Below, piece after piece: positions 63,601 through 64,000 of a DNA stretch of 64,000 nt. How positions within the stretch are numbered: the first letter of the stretch is position 1; the number at the start of each line of letters is the position of its first letter. The stretch comes from Apricaphanius iberus (taxonomy: Eukaryota; Chordata; Actinopteri; Cyprinodontiformes; Aphaniidae): contig JAPXFQ010000398.1 in NCBI GenBank assembly GCA_028564705.1, forward strand, positions 2,914,001 to 2,978,000, read 5' to 3'. The notes beneath the pieces are model-generated. The model was given only the letters and a program-made list of their open reading frames with translations. It was not told the DNA's origin and ran no database searches. Position numbers and translations under genes: made by a program.

Positions 63601-64000
63601 TGAGGAATTATCATTGTCTGGCTAATAATGATTTAAACACAACTACACCAGTAACCTAATATTGGGATAATTGTTGATGTAACTCAAATTATTCATGATA
63701 AATTGAGCAACGCCGGGCACCAGCTTCTTAATCTCTAATTAAGAATCAATAATAACTATTAAAACAGACCATCAGTCTATCTGAAGGTTGAGTTCTTTTG
63801 CACGATGTATTCAGCCACAAACATGAACGAGGCCCAGAGATTTATCTCAAATTTAAGGAATTTATTAACAAATTGCTCACATAAGCAAAATAAATAAATC
63901 TAGCCTAAGTGAACTATGCTACTATGTGCTAACTGGAAGAGAACGGAAAAATGCCGGAGAATAGGAACCAAACACTACAACGTCACCGGAAGGTCCACCT
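63601..64000. other. Right edge, nothing recognised
   Basis: No gene or classified repeat seen. Confidence 0.5.

Overview
The window looks like nuclear DNA of a teleost fish. It is AT-rich, has one split vertebrate gene with canonical introns, and is crowded with degraded transposons of fish-typical families: several Tc1/mariner lineages, hAT and PIF/Harbinger MITEs, an L2-clade LINE, a LINE with a restriction-enzyme-like endonuclease, a tRNA-derived SINE and solo LTRs. The species cannot be named from the sequence alone.

Region 1 (1-6399) is the 3' side of the gene. It holds the tail of a non-LTR retrotransposon, an AT-rich stretch without a recognisable gene that may include aak1 3' UTR, and a Tc1/mariner relic (3972-5484) that was itself hit by a small hAT element with a perfect 8-bp target duplication.

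Region 2 (6400-24.2 kb, minus strand) is a complete aak1 gene, encoding AP2-associated kinase 1, a Ser/Thr kinase of clathrin-mediated endocytosis. I resolved 19 coding exons whose lengths sum to 2487 nt, an unbroken 828-residue frame. There is also a 5' UTR splice and a CCAAT/ETS-type promoter. All catalytic residues are present (K74, D176, D194). One intron is GC-AG. Introns carry a hAT MITE, Tc1 relics and a perfect 17-bp hairpin.

Region 3 (24.2-64 kb) has no intact gene that I recognise. It contains a broken two-exon relic of a beta-microseminoprotein-like gene (34149-34500), two solo LTRs of opposite orientation with target duplications, a full-length SINE with a 13-bp duplication, a PIF/Harbinger element, a TTAA-flanked MITE, a 1.3-kb hAT element, two copies of a small palindromic MITE, a pair of abutting hairpins at 42.2 kb, and a LINE fragment (57.15-59.35 kb) split by a PIF/Harbinger insertion. 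A few splice-compatible open segments (54.96-55.85 kb and 60.38 kb) could be exons of an unrecognised gene, but support is weak.

How the parts relate: aak1 is the only functional unit I can support. The rest records successive transposon insertions, several of which can be ordered because one element interrupts another.
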